From contig NZ_MSLT01000006.1 in the NCBI RefSeq assembly GCF_002149925.1, forward strand, positions 186,001-250,000: a DNA stretch of 64,000 bases, read 5' to 3'. The notes beneath the pieces were generated by a model that did no database searches, was not told the origin of the DNA, and saw nothing but the letters and a program-made list of their open reading frames with translations. The translations under genes and the position numbers were made by a program. Origin of the DNA: Thioflexithrix psekupsensis. Its GTDB lineage: Bacteria; Pseudomonadota; Gammaproteobacteria; Beggiatoales; Beggiatoaceae. Of the stretch, positions 10,012 to 19,340 are shown piece by piece (position 1 is the stretch's first letter; every line of letters starts with the position of its first letter).

Positions 10012-11214
10012 ATGTTAGATTTTCTTTCTGTTTTATTTCAGGTTAAAAATCGTCAATGGCTAATATTCTCATTGCTGTTGGCATTGCTCCTGATGCAATG
10101 TATTTTTTTGTTATTATTAACGCTACAATTGAGCCACAGTTTAACGACATTAGAACAATATGGCTATGCGTTATTAGGGTCTCAAGTGGGGTGGTTTGCT
10201 GTCTTTTTAAATAGTGCCATTTTGGAAAAAGAATTATTAAATGGATTACATGAGTTATCCGCATTCACACCATGGCAAATGTTATTATTGCTTTGGGGAG
10301 TGTGTTTATTGGGTGGGATATTGGGGTTTATTTTTTCCCGCAAAAAAATGTCATTACGGCTATTGGCTTTTATTTTATTAAGCGGATTAAGTTTAATACA
10401 AAGCATTTTATTTTATGCGTGGCAATGGCCTGTGGTATTATTTTTATTGGCTTTGTGTGGAACGGCAGGGATAGCCTTTATTTATTTTTCTTATTTAAGT
10501 GCCTTGCAACAAAAATATTTGGCTCAATTATTTTATCCCCAATTGTCAGAAAATCAGTTAAAACACATTGAACGGCAACAAACTCAAGATCAATGGTTAG
10601 CACAGCGTTTAACGGCGACCATTTTATTTGTTCAACTATATGATTTGAAAAAGAATTTTGATACACTTGACCCAACGCTACTCATGGAATTATTAAACGA
10701 TTATAACATGATTGTGGTCAATATTGTGGCGCGTTATGAAGGGCAGGTGCTGCGATGTGCGGCAAATACGCTTATTGTGGCTTTCGGCGTGCCAATAGCC
10801 AGCGATTCTGCCGAACAAATCGCTTGCGATGCGCGTCGCGCTGTGGATTGTGCTTTGGCGATGCGGCGTGATTTGGAAGCGTGGCGACAACAGGCTATCA
10901 TGCAAGGCATGAGCGCGGCTCGGGTGCGTATGGGAGTTTACACGGGCGCATTGACGACGGGGCTATTATCCGATGGACAAAAATCCCATTACGCCATTTT
11001 AGGCGATACAATTAATGTGGCCATGCACATCAGTGATTTTAATCCCCAATTAGACGGACAAAGTGGTTATCGCATTTTCATTGGAGACACCACATTGACG
11101 CTATTGGCTAATTATTACGAAACTCAATATGTGGGAACGATGAGTGTTAATAATAAACGAGAAATGAATATTCATCGTGTGACTGGACGAATTTTATTAT
11201 TTAACTCAATTTAG
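10012..11214 (+). CDS. Membrane protein with degenerate class III nucleotidyl cyclase domain
   Basis: The 400-residue protein has about four to five membrane spans in residues 15-165 and a class III adenylate/guanylate cyclase fold from about 200 to 390. The fold is recognisable by the ILF...LYD start, the VAFGVP strand and the YAILGDTINVAMHI segment. Key catalytic residues are missing. The first metal aspartate (usual FxD) is Q208, the second (usual GD) is N252, and the transition-state arginine of the NxxxR motif is H339. It is therefore probably inactive as a cyclase and may bind nucleotides or act as a regulatory partner (inference). I prefer the ATG at 10012, which has GAGAAG five bases upstream; a GTG at 10006 is the in-frame alternative. 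Confidence 0.78.
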   Translation: MLDFLSVLFQVKNRQWLIFSLLLALLLMQCIFLLLLTLQLSHSLTTLEQYGYALLGSQVGWFAVFLNSAILEKELLNGLHELSAFTPWQMLLLLWGVCLLGGILGFIFSRKKMSLRLLAFILLSGLSLIQSILFYAWQWPVVLFLLALCGTAGIAFIYFSYLSALQQKYLAQLFYPQLSENQLKHIERQQTQDQWLAQRLTATILFVQLYDLKKNFDTLDPTLLMELLNDYNMIVVNIVARYEGQVLRCAANTLIVAFGVPIASDSAEQIACDARRAVDCALAMRRDLEAWRQQAIMQGMSAARVRMGVYTGALTTGLLSDGQKSHYAILGDTINVAMHISDFNPQLDGQSGYRIFIGDTTLTLLANYYETQYVGTMSVNNKREMNIHRVTGRILLFNSI

Positions 11215-11357
11215 TTTTATAAATGTGAATTAAAATTTCTTTTTGTTTACCAAAAAAAAATTTATCTAAAAATTAGAATTGAACTGTTAAAGAAATTTCA
11301 GTATCATGTCTAATCTAACCCAATCACAGCGGATATTTAACGCAAGGAGAATGAGCA

Positions 11358-12002
11358 ATGCAAGTACGTGTTTTGTTACCTTTGGGGCTTCTTTTGGCCA
11401 GTTTTTCTTATGGCTTAAATGCTGCGGTGGCTGCGCCTTCGGTAGAGGCCAGTGATGAGGCCGTGCCAGAGGCGGTGATTAAGTATTATAAAAAGACTTT
11501 AATGTCTTTCACCAAAACCTTACAAGGTGAATTGAAAGGCGCAATTGAGTCTGGTGGCCCAACCAATGCGATTTCTGTTTGTCATTCAAGCGCGCCAAAA
11601 ATTGCTGAAGAAGCCTCGCAAGCGGAAAACATGCACTTATCACGAGTGAGTTTAAAAAATCGTAATCCGAATAATGAGGTGGTGGCCGGTTCTTGGCAAG
11701 AGAGCGTATTGCAACAATTTGAGCAACGCAAGGCCGCCGGTGAAGACCCCATGCAAATTGATTATGCAGCGACTCAAGTGATTAATGGTGTAGAAACTTA
11801 TGCTTATATGAAAGCGATTCCTACGCCTGATTTGTGTTTAACCTGTCATGGTGCGGATGTCAAGCCAGAAGTACAGGCAAAATTAAGCGAGCTGTATCCT
11901 GAAGATAAAGCGGTAGGCTATGCGGTGGGTGATTTGCGCGGGGCATTTTTGATTATGCAAGCCAAAGAGGTTGCATTGAAAAAAGTAGAAACAGCGCAAT
12001 AA
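11358..12002 (+). CDS. Secreted haem c-binding DUF3365 (Tll0287-like) protein
   Basis: The 214-residue protein starts with a signal peptide (about 1-25, ...NAAVAAP). It has the DUF3365/Tll0287-like pattern: an early VCHSSAP segment, the LKNRNPNNE motif, and one haem c-binding site C160-L-T-C163-H164 near the C-terminus. It then has the VGDLRGAF segment typical of the family. Such proteins are periplasmic haem proteins or haem sensors; the role here is unknown. The start is supported by AAGGAG eight bases upstream. A terminator hairpin follows, so it is probably a single-gene unit. Confidence 0.82.
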   Translation: MQVRVLLPLGLLLASFSYGLNAAVAAPSVEASDEAVPEAVIKYYKKTLMSFTKTLQGELKGAIESGGPTNAISVCHSSAPKIAEEASQAENMHLSRVSLKNRNPNNEVVAGSWQESVLQQFEQRKAAGEDPMQIDYAATQVINGVETYAYMKAIPTPDLCLTCHGADVKPEVQAKLSELYPEDKAVGYAVGDLRGAFLIMQAKEVALKKVETAQ

Positions 12003-12037
12003 TTCATTCAGCAAAACAGTCAAATTGATCCTAAGAT

Positions 12038-12084
12038 AAAATAAAAGGACAACGCTGTCAGTGCTGTGTTGTCCTTTTTATTTT
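12038..12084 (+). terminator. Rho-independent terminator
   Basis: A long stem (AAAATAAAAGGACAAC against GTTGTCCTTTTTATTTT, one base of slack) has a 14-base loop and ends in T-rich sequence, just after the DUF3365 gene. Confidence 0.85.
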
Positions 12085-12174
12085 AAGCGCAGGTAACACC
12101 AAGATATAAAAAGTGAATCCTTATAATATTTGCTTTTTTGCTGTGTTATTTTCTTGATGATTAAGGAGAGAAAA

Positions 12175-13371
12175 ATGCCTGTACAAATGACGTTAAATAA
12201 GGGACACGTTCCTGTTAAGATTTACACGCAAGAAATCGAATCACAAGCGATTGATCAACTGGTTAATATTTCAAAATTGCCTTTTGTGCATCACCATATT
12301 GCGGCGATGCCGGATGTGCATTTGGGTATTGGTGCTACGGTAGGTTCTGTCATTCCCACTAAGGGGGCGATCATTCCGGCGGCGGTGGGGGTGGATATTG
12401 GTTGTGGGATGAATGCGTTGCGTTTATCCTTACACGCCAATGAGTTACCTGATAATTTGCGTCGGGTTCGTTCGGCGATTGAAGCGGCGGTGCCGGTGGG
12501 TTTTAATGAACATGATCGCAGTGTCAGTTTAAATTCGACGTTAAAACCGTTGGACAAAGGTTTAGAGCCGATTTTGAATAAACACCCTGGTATTGCTTCC
12601 ATGCAGAAAAATTTTGCCCACACTTGGGCAAAACAATTAGGTACATTAGGCGGCGGCAATCATTTTATTGAACTTTGTTTAGACGAAGCCCAAGCGGTGT
12701 GGATTATGTTGCATTCAGGAAGTCGTGGCATTGGTAATGTGATAGGGCGTTATTTTATTGAATTGGCAAAAAAAGATATGGAAAAACATTTTGTTCAATT
12801 ACCTGATAAAGATTTGTCTTATTTTAAAGAAGGAACAACTTATTTTGATGATTATGTGAATGCAGTACATTGGGCGCAAGATTATGCACTTATTAATCGT
12901 CGGGAAATGATGCGTTTAATTTTAGCCGCATTAAAAACGGTATTTCCTCCTTTTGAAATCACTAAAGAAGCGATTAATTGTCATCATAATTATGTGGCTA
13001 AAGAAACCCATTATGGTGAATCAGTTTATTTAACCCGTAAAGGCGCAATTAGTGCCAGAGAAGGCGAATTAGGGATTATTCCGGGGAGTATGGGGGCGAA
13101 GTCGTATATTGTGAAAGGTAAGGGGAATCCTGAGTCGTTTTGTTCCTGTTCTCATGGTGCGGGTCGGCGCATGAGCCGCAGTGAAGCGAAAAAACGTTTT
13201 AACACACAAGATGTGCAAACCCAAACCAGCGGCGTGGAATGTCGTAAAGATGAAGGCATTATTGATGAAATTCCCGGTGCTTATAAAGACATTGATCAAG
13301 TGATGCAATTACAAACAGATTTGGTAGAAGTAGTGCATACGCTTAAACAAATTGTGTGTGTAAAAGGTTAA
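12175..13371 (+). CDS. rtcB: RNA-splicing ligase RtcB
   Basis: RtcB joins 2',3'-cyclic phosphate or 3'-phosphate RNA ends to 5'-OH ends using GTP and manganese. The 398-residue product shows the family metal-binding motifs in order: DVHLGIGATVG, GVDIGCGM, LGGGNHFIEL, HSGSRGIG and, near the C-terminus, HGAGRRMSR, which holds the histidine that is guanylylated. The length matches the family (about 400). I chose the ATG at 12175 because AAGGAG sits just before it; the longer frame from 12130 adds an unrelated hydrophobic tail. No rtcA, archease or rtcR gene is nearby, so its RNA-repair regulation is not visible here. Confidence 0.95.
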   Translation: MPVQMTLNKGHVPVKIYTQEIESQAIDQLVNISKLPFVHHHIAAMPDVHLGIGATVGSVIPTKGAIIPAAVGVDIGCGMNALRLSLHANELPDNLRRVRSAIEAAVPVGFNEHDRSVSLNSTLKPLDKGLEPILNKHPGIASMQKNFAHTWAKQLGTLGGGNHFIELCLDEAQAVWIMLHSGSRGIGNVIGRYFIELAKKDMEKHFVQLPDKDLSYFKEGTTYFDDYVNAVHWAQDYALINRREMMRLILAALKTVFPPFEITKEAINCHHNYVAKETHYGESVYLTRKGAISAREGELGIIPGSMGAKSYIVKGKGNPESFCSCSHGAGRRMSRSEAKKRFNTQDVQTQTSGVECRKDEGIIDEIPGAYKDIDQVMQLQTDLVEVVHTLKQIVCVKG

Positions 13372-13517
13372 AGGCGGTTACAACCAGTGGGATATGTCTC
13401 AGCTAGGTAAAGAAATTTTTATTGCGCATTTTGAGATTGGATAAATTGACGCTTCAATTCCAATCCAATTTTCTATTGAAATAAAACCCATTCCCATCCA
13501 CAAAATAAGTTTTTCTT

Positions 13518-14633
13518 ATGCACAACGAAATCACCATTAAACGACGCATAAGCCGTCAAATTCGAGTAGGCAATGTCTTGGTGGGCGGAGATGCCCCAAT
13601 CACGGTACAAAGTATGACAAATACAGACACTTGTGATGTTGCCGCTACTGTAAAACAAATTCAAGCCCTACAGCAAGCCGGTGCGGATTTGGTTCGCGTT
13701 TCCGTGCCGACGGCGGAAGCCGCTGAGGCGTTTGGCGCGATTAAAAAGCAAGTCACCATTCCCCTAATCGCCGATATTCATTTTGACCACAAAATCGCCC
13801 TGCGCGTGGCAGAATTGGGCGTGGATTGCCTGCGTATCAATCCCGGCAATATTGGGCGCGAGGATCGGGTGCGGGCGGTGGTTGAAAGTGCGCGGGATAA
13901 AGGTATTCCCATTCGTATTGGGGTGAATGCGGGATCATTAGAAAAAGATTTACAAAAGAAATACGGAGAACCCACGTCAGATGCTTTGGTTGAATCGGCA
14001 TTGCGTCATGTTGAGATTTTAGATCGCTTAAATTTTCCTGATTTTAAATTAAGTTTAAAAGCCTCCGATGTGTTTATGACCATTCAAGCCTACCGCAAAA
14101 TTGCCCATCAAATTGAACAACCACTGCATTTAGGCATTACTGAAGCGGGCAGTTTTCGTTCAGGAACGGTAAAATCAGCCATCGGATTAGGGCTGTTATT
14201 AATGGAAGGCATTGGCGATACTTTACGGGTTTCTTTAGCGGCTGATCCCGTAGAAGAAATTAAAGTGGGTTTTGATATTTTAAAAAGCCTGAATTTACGC
14301 CAAAAAGGTATTAATTTAATTGCCTGTCCGTCTTGTTCTCGGCAAAATTTTGATGTGATTAAAACGGTCAATGAATTAGAACAGCGATTAGAAGATATTT
14401 TAACGCCTTTAACCGTCGCTGTGATTGGTTGTGTGGTGAATGGGCCGGGGGAAGCGCATCAAGCCGATGTCGGCTTAACCGGCGGCGATCCCAATCATTT
14501 GTTGTATTTAAACGGAAAACCCGCTAAAAAACTCAAAAGCGAAGAATTAGTCGATGAATTAGAACGTCGCATTCGGCAACAAGTGGCACAATTTGATGGG
14601 GATTCAAAAGTAATTCCTATTAAGCCTATTTAA
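13518..14633 (+). CDS. ispG: 4-hydroxy-3-methylbut-2-enyl-diphosphate synthase (flavodoxin)
   Basis: IspG (GcpE) carries out the penultimate step of the MEP isoprenoid pathway, reducing MEcPP to HMBPP with a [4Fe-4S] cluster. The 371-residue protein has the N-terminal TIM barrel and the C-terminal cluster domain. The cluster ligands are C270 and C273 (CPSC), C305 (GCVVNGPGE) and E312, the same positions as in the E. coli enzyme. The ATG at 13518 gives an N-terminus ([16 protein letters not shown]) typical for the family. It lies 146 bases after rtcB and 49 bases before glgP on the same strand. Confidence 0.97.
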   Translation: MHNEITIKRRISRQIRVGNVLVGGDAPITVQSMTNTDTCDVAATVKQIQALQQAGADLVRVSVPTAEAAEAFGAIKKQVTIPLIADIHFDHKIALRVAELGVDCLRINPGNIGREDRVRAVVESARDKGIPIRIGVNAGSLEKDLQKKYGEPTSDALVESALRHVEILDRLNFPDFKLSLKASDVFMTIQAYRKIAHQIEQPLHLGITEAGSFRSGTVKSAIGLGLLLMEGIGDTLRVSLAADPVEEIKVGFDILKSLNLRQKGINLIACPSCSRQNFDVIKTVNELEQRLEDILTPLTVAVIGCVVNGPGEAHQADVGLTGGDPNHLLYLNGKPAKKLKSEELVDELERRIRQQVAQFDGDSKVIPIKPI

Positions 14634-14682
14634 TTCTTTTTTTAACGATTTTTAATGATTTTTAATGACTGCTTAAATTGCC

Positions 14683-17154
14683 ATGACTAAACGTTCCTCT
14701 TCTCTTTTAAAACCCACTGAACAATTATTAGATAAACCCGCATTGCGTCGCGGAATTGCCAATCATTTGCATTATACCGTGGGTAAAGATGCCGAACAGG
14801 TGACAGACCGAGATTGGTTTATGGCATTAGCACATACAATTCGAGATCGTTTAACAGAACGTTGGATGAAAACCACACGTCGTTATCAAGAAAAAGATGT
14901 GAAACGGGTTTATTATTTATCTTTAGAATTTCTAATTGGACGCAGTTTAAATAACAGCGCGTTAAATTTGGGAATTGCGGAAAATTTTCGGCAAATATTA
15001 ACCGAATTTGAAATGAATGAATCCAGAATTGCCGACACCGAAGCCGAAGCCGCTTTAGGCAATGGAGGCTTGGGGCGATTAGCTGCGTGTTTTTTGGATT
15101 CATTAGCGACCTTGGATTTACCGGGCGAAGGCTACGGCATTCGCTACGAATACGGTATGTTTCACCAGCATTTACATCAAGGTTGGCAGCGGGAACAGCC
15201 TGATAATTGGTTGCGTTATGGCAATCCGTGGGAATTTCCGCGCCCTGAAATTTTATATCCCGTTGAATTTGGAGGGCGTGTGGTGGAATATCGTCACGAA
15301 AACGGACAAGCCGCGCATCAGTGGACAGATACAGAACACGTGATGGCAATGGCTTACGACATGCCAATACCCGGCTACGACACCGATACGGTCAATAATT
15401 TGCGGCTGTGGTCGGCTAAATCTTCGCGTGATTTTGATTTAGAATTTTTTAATGCAGGCGATTATATTAAAGCGGTTGAACATAAAAATTTGTCTGAAAC
15501 TTTATCCAAAGTTTTATATCCCAGTGACAGCACTTCATTAGGGCGAGAATTGCGGTTAAAACAGGAATATTTCTTTATTTCTGCCTCACTGCAAGATATT
15601 GTGCATAAACATGTGCAGCATTATCACACGATTGAAAATTTATCGCACAAAATTGCCATTCAATTAAATGACACCCATCCTGCTTTAGCCATTCCTGAAT
15701 TAATGCGTTTATTACTGGATAAATTTTATCTCACTTGGGATCGGGCTTGGGAATTAACGGTGAATACTTTTTCTTACACCAATCATACTTTATTACCCGA
15801 AGCATTAGAAACATGGCCAGTGCCTTTATTAGAACGGTTATTGCCGCGTCATTTGCAAATTATTTATGAAATGAATCACCGTTTTTTGCGTGATGTGGCG
15901 CATCGTTATCCGGGCGATGGCGAGCGATTGCGTCGTATGTCTTTGATCAGCGAAGAAGGCACGAAACAAGTGCGTATGGGACATTTGGCTTTTGTGGGCA
16001 GTCATCGCGTCAACGGTGTGGCGCAATTGCACACGCAATTAATGCGTGACACCACCTTTGCTGATTTTGAACAATTTTTTCCGCAACGCATTGTGAATAA
16101 AACCAATGGCATTACGCCACGTCGTTGGTTAAATGAAGCCAATCCGCCATTAACTCAACTCATTAGCGACACATTAGGGCATAAACATTGGTTAAAAGAT
16201 TTAACGTTATTAAAGCAACTGATTCCCTTTGCAGATGATGCCGCATTTCGCCAACAATTTCGTGCCGTTAAGCAACACAATAAAGTGCAGTTAGCGCATT
16301 TTGTGCAGCAGAGATGTGGCATTATTTTAAATCCTCACAGTTTATTTGATGTGCAGATTAAGCGCATTCACGAATATAAACGGCAATTATTAAATTTACT
16401 GCACGTGGTGACGCATTATGTGCGCTTACGCGATAATCCGCAGATAGATACAGTGGCGCGCACGGTGATTTTTGCGGGTAAAGCGGCACCGGGTTATGCG
16501 CAGGCGAAATTAATTATTAAGCTCATTAATGATATTGCTGATGTGGTGAATCATGATCCGCGTATTGGTGATCGGTTAAAAGTTATTTTTATTCCGAATT
16601 ATGACGTATCTACCGCGTTAAAAATTATTCCTGCGGCTGAATTATCTCAGCAAATTTCTACCGCAGGCACAGAAGCCTCTGGCACAGGCAATATGAAATT
16701 GGCTTTAAATGGCGCATTAACCATTGGGACTTTAGATGGTGCGAATATTGAAATTCGAGAAGAAGTGGGCGCGGATAACTTCTTTATTTTCGGTATGAAT
16801 GCGGAGGAAATTAGCGCGTTAAAACGCAATGCTTATTCTCCTCTTTTTTATTACCATGCTCAGGCTGAATTAAGAATGGTATTAGATATGATTGCGGGGG
16901 GATATTTTTCTCCAGACGCGCCGGATCGTTTTCAACCTTTAATTGATGCGTTATTAAGCGGTGGGGATTATTATTGTTTATTAGCGGATTATGCGGATTA
17001 TATTCGTTGTCAAAATGAAGTCACGCAGCTTTACCGTGACAGTGAGGAATGGACGCGCCGCGCCATTTTAAATACCGCAAATATGGGCAAATTTTCTTCT
17101 GATCGCACGATTAAAGAATATGCTCAAGATATTTGGAAAATTGGCGAGATTTAA
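14683..17154 (+). CDS. glgP: Glycogen/maltodextrin phosphorylase
   Basis: GlgP releases glucose-1-phosphate from alpha-1,4-glucans. The 823-residue protein is full length for the family. It shows the N-terminal YYLSLEFLIGRSL and ALGNGGLGRLAACFLDS segments, the IHEYKRQLLN glucan/phosphate region, and the pyridoxal-phosphate site EASGTGNMK, with K672 as the Schiff-base lysine. Together with the nearby glycosyltransferases it fits storage or surface glucan metabolism, although no glgA, glgB or glgC is in view. Its stop overlaps the convergent glycosyltransferase stop by four bases. Confidence 0.96.
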   Translation: MTKRSSSLLKPTEQLLDKPALRRGIANHLHYTVGKDAEQVTDRDWFMALAHTIRDRLTERWMKTTRRYQEKDVKRVYYLSLEFLIGRSLNNSALNLGIAENFRQILTEFEMNESRIADTEAEAALGNGGLGRLAACFLDSLATLDLPGEGYGIRYEYGMFHQHLHQGWQREQPDNWLRYGNPWEFPRPEILYPVEFGGRVVEYRHENGQAAHQWTDTEHVMAMAYDMPIPGYDTDTVNNLRLWSAKSSRDFDLEFFNAGDYIKAVEHKNLSETLSKVLYPSDSTSLGRELRLKQEYFFISASLQDIVHKHVQHYHTIENLSHKIAIQLNDTHPALAIPELMRLLLDKFYLTWDRAWELTVNTFSYTNHTLLPEALETWPVPLLERLLPRHLQIIYEMNHRFLRDVAHRYPGDGERLRRMSLISEEGTKQVRMGHLAFVGSHRVNGVAQLHTQLMRDTTFADFEQFFPQRIVNKTNGITPRRWLNEANPPLTQLISDTLGHKHWLKDLTLLKQLIPFADDAAFRQQFRAVKQHNKVQLAHFVQQRCGIILNPHSLFDVQIKRIHEYKRQLLNLLHVVTHYVRLRDNPQIDTVARTVIFAGKAAPGYAQAKLIIKLINDIADVVNHDPRIGDRLKVIFIPNYDVSTALKIIPAAELSQQISTAGTEASGTGNMKLALNGALTIGTLDGANIEIREEVGADNFFIFGMNAEEISALKRNAYSPLFYYHAQAELRMVLDMIAGGYFSPDAPDRFQPLIDALLSGGDYYCLLADYADYIRCQNEVTQLYRDSEEWTRRAILNTANMGKFSSDRTIKEYAQDIWKIGEI

Positions 17155-17975
17155 TCAGTGCGATGTAATTGCCCATATCCCAGTAATTTGAATAATAAAC
17201 GCACGCTGGTCAACCATTTTAAACACAATACACTATAAACCAGTAATTTCTTATAAAAAACCCGTCTTAATATCGGATAAGGATCAACTTGCGTTTCAAA
17301 ATGTTCGCAGACTAAACGAAAATTATGATAATTGCGACAATAATGCCCTTTATGGGTTAATTGATCAGGACGATTATCCATATTCCACACCGCGACAATA
17401 TCGGATAAATAAGCAATTTGACAGGACAATGAAGCCGATAAATAAAAGTGCATGTCATCGTATTTACTTAATCGTTCATCAAATTGCAGGCGTGGAAAAA
17501 TTCGCCGTCGAAATAAACTAGAATTAGTATGAATGGTATTTAAATTAATAAAATTATTAAACCAGCCATCATAACTGTTTTCATAACATTCTTTTTGTCC
17601 GTTGCCATAATGATATTCGACACGAGAAAAAACCATGTCTATTTCAGGATGTGCTAATAAATAATTTAACTGCACCTGTAATTTATGCGGAAAATAATAA
17701 TCGTCGTCATCTAAAAACGCGAAAAATTCCCCGTGTGCCTGTTGCATTCCCAGATTGCGGGCAGCGGCTGCGCCATGCGCCGTTTCCTGTCGCCACACGC
17801 GCACGCGGGCATCTACGGGCAATGTCGCCGCGTCCAGCGCAGGCTGCGAGCCGTCATCAATAATAATCACTTCTACATGGGGATAAGTTTGCGCTAACAC
17901 GCTTTGCACAGCGACAGGCAATAAATGCGGACGATTATGGGTAGGAATAATCACCGAAATTAAAGGCAAATCCAT
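17151..17975 (-). CDS. Family 2 glycosyltransferase
   Basis: The 274-residue protein starts directly with the GT-A/GT2 nucleotide-sugar fold: ISVIIPTHNRPHLL, EVIIIDDGS and the metal-binding FAFLDDDDYY (DXD-like). It probably adds a sugar to a surface polysaccharide or lipid; donor and acceptor cannot be read. It has no clear membrane span. It begins 28 bases after the stop of a GT4 glycosyltransferase on the same strand, so the two are likely co-transcribed. Confidence 0.88.
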   Translation of the reverse strand: MDLPLISVIIPTHNRPHLLPVAVQSVLAQTYPHVEVIIIDDGSQPALDAATLPVDARVRVWRQETAHGAAAARNLGMQQAHGEFFAFLDDDDYYFPHKLQVQLNYLLAHPEIDMVFSRVEYHYGNGQKECYENSYDGWFNNFINLNTIHTNSSLFRRRIFPRLQFDERLSKYDDMHFYLSASLSCQIAYLSDIVAVWNMDNRPDQLTHKGHYCRNYHNFRLVCEHFETQVDPYPILRRVFYKKLLVYSVLCLKWLTSVRLLFKLLGYGQLHRTD

Positions 17976-18003
17976 AGACTCATTCCGTTTTATTTTCGTT
18001 TTA

Positions 18004-19245
18004 TTAAGACAACGAACGCGATGCGATAATTTTTTGATAATGGGTGATCCATTCGGCCATTACTTTTGACCATCGCCATTCTTCGGCTTTAGCGCGGGCT
18101 TTAATCGACATTTTTTCTGCCAATTCGCCATCCATTGCTAATCTGTCTAAATGCTGTGCCATTTGCGTCACAATAAATTCTCGACTGGTGGGTTTAATTA
18201 AATACCCTGTCACGCCTTCTTCAACCAATAATTGCGGCCCCCCCCAATCTAAACAAATGCCCGGTAATCCCAACGCCATTCCTTCTTGCACCACAATCCC
18301 ATTAGCATCTTCAATACTGGGCAAAATAAAACCGCGATAATGAGTAAAAGAATCTAATAAATCGCTGTGCTGCGGATACCAATCTAAAAAATGAACCCGA
18401 TCTTCAACATTTAATTGTTTCGCTAATGCTTTGCAATGCGCTAATTCTGGCCCTCTACCGACCACATCAAGCGTAATCGGATGTTGCGTGTGGGCTAAAC
18501 TTTCAATAATCAGTGCCGTTCCCTTGTGAAACACCAAACGCCCAAAATGGACAAAACGCATATTTTGCCCCTGATGTTGCACCCTAGGGCGATTTAAAAT
18601 GTCATCTTTCACACCGCAATCCAGACATTCCACCATTTTTGCCTCTGGCACGCCCCCAATACGCATTGAAGACCACGTGCGATCTCCGCCCGCAATTAAC
18701 AATAAATCAGCTTTGGTCGCACCCCGAAAAAATAAACGGTTTATTTTTTGAAAAGGAATGTGAAAAATGCGCCGTAATTTAGCACTTAATACTTCATGCT
18801 GACGAAACATTTTAGGATAATAAATATTGCCGTTAATAGGGCCAAAAACATTATAAAATGATCGCGCAATGACCCTAGGCATCACAGGAGAATTGGGTTC
18901 AGTCTGATGTACAATCACTTTAGCGGGATTTAAGCCTTTTTCTTTGACATAATTTTCAATTAATTTAATCGCCGATTGACAAAACCATATATTCACAAAC
19001 CATTGCAAGGCTTTAGAACGCCATAAAAATATCGCTTTGGCATCGTCTCTGACAAATAATACGTCAGGTAATTTTAATTGATTGACAATTTCTGCTTCTG
19101 TGCGTTCATGAGTCACTTGAATGGTGTTGGGATGTAATTTTTTTAATTCTTGAAATATTTGTAAGGCTTTCATCCCCTCTCCGCCCATTTGTTCAGAAAC
19201 ATTGGGTGCCACTAAAAAAATGGTGACATCACTGGGAATAGACAT
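18004..19245 (-). CDS. GT4-type glycosyltransferase (group 1)
   Basis: The 413-residue protein has a GT-B fold: an N-terminal acceptor domain and a C-terminal glycosyl transferases group 1 domain. The latter has FVHFGRLVFHKGTALIIESL, VVGRGPEL and the E-x7-E-like IEDANGIVVQEGMALGLPGIC region. The start was moved to the ATG at 19245, preceded by AGAGGA; the open frame begins 16 codons earlier without support. It lies upstream of a GT2 gene and 95 bases after speA. Sugar and acceptor are unknown; a surface glycan is likely (inference). Confidence 0.85.
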   Translation of the reverse strand: MSIPSDVTIFLVAPNVSEQMGGEGMKALQIFQELKKLHPNTIQVTHERTEAEIVNQLKLPDVLFVRDDAKAIFLWRSKALQWFVNIWFCQSAIKLIENYVKEKGLNPAKVIVHQTEPNSPVMPRVIARSFYNVFGPINGNIYYPKMFRQHEVLSAKLRRIFHIPFQKINRLFFRGATKADLLLIAGGDRTWSSMRIGGVPEAKMVECLDCGVKDDILNRPRVQHQGQNMRFVHFGRLVFHKGTALIIESLAHTQHPITLDVVGRGPELAHCKALAKQLNVEDRVHFLDWYPQHSDLLDSFTHYRGFILPSIEDANGIVVQEGMALGLPGICLDWGGPQLLVEEGVTGYLIKPTSREFIVTQMAQHLDRLAMDGELAEKMSIKARAKAEEWRWSKVMAEWITHYQKIIASRSLS

Positions 19246-19340
19246 GGTTAAATCCTCTTTAATTAAAACTGGATTAAAAATTAAGGATAACATTCAATAA
19301 ATATCAAATGTCACCCTTAATAGAAAAAATAATAACGCGC

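Noticed and set aside
12130-12174. Upstream start for RtcB
   Set aside because: The added residues are hydrophobic and unlike RtcB; AAGGAG marks the ATG at 12175.
17151-17154. Four-base overlap of glgP and the glycosyltransferase as a possible sequencing error
   Set aside because: Both proteins end normally for their families; a small convergent overlap is common.
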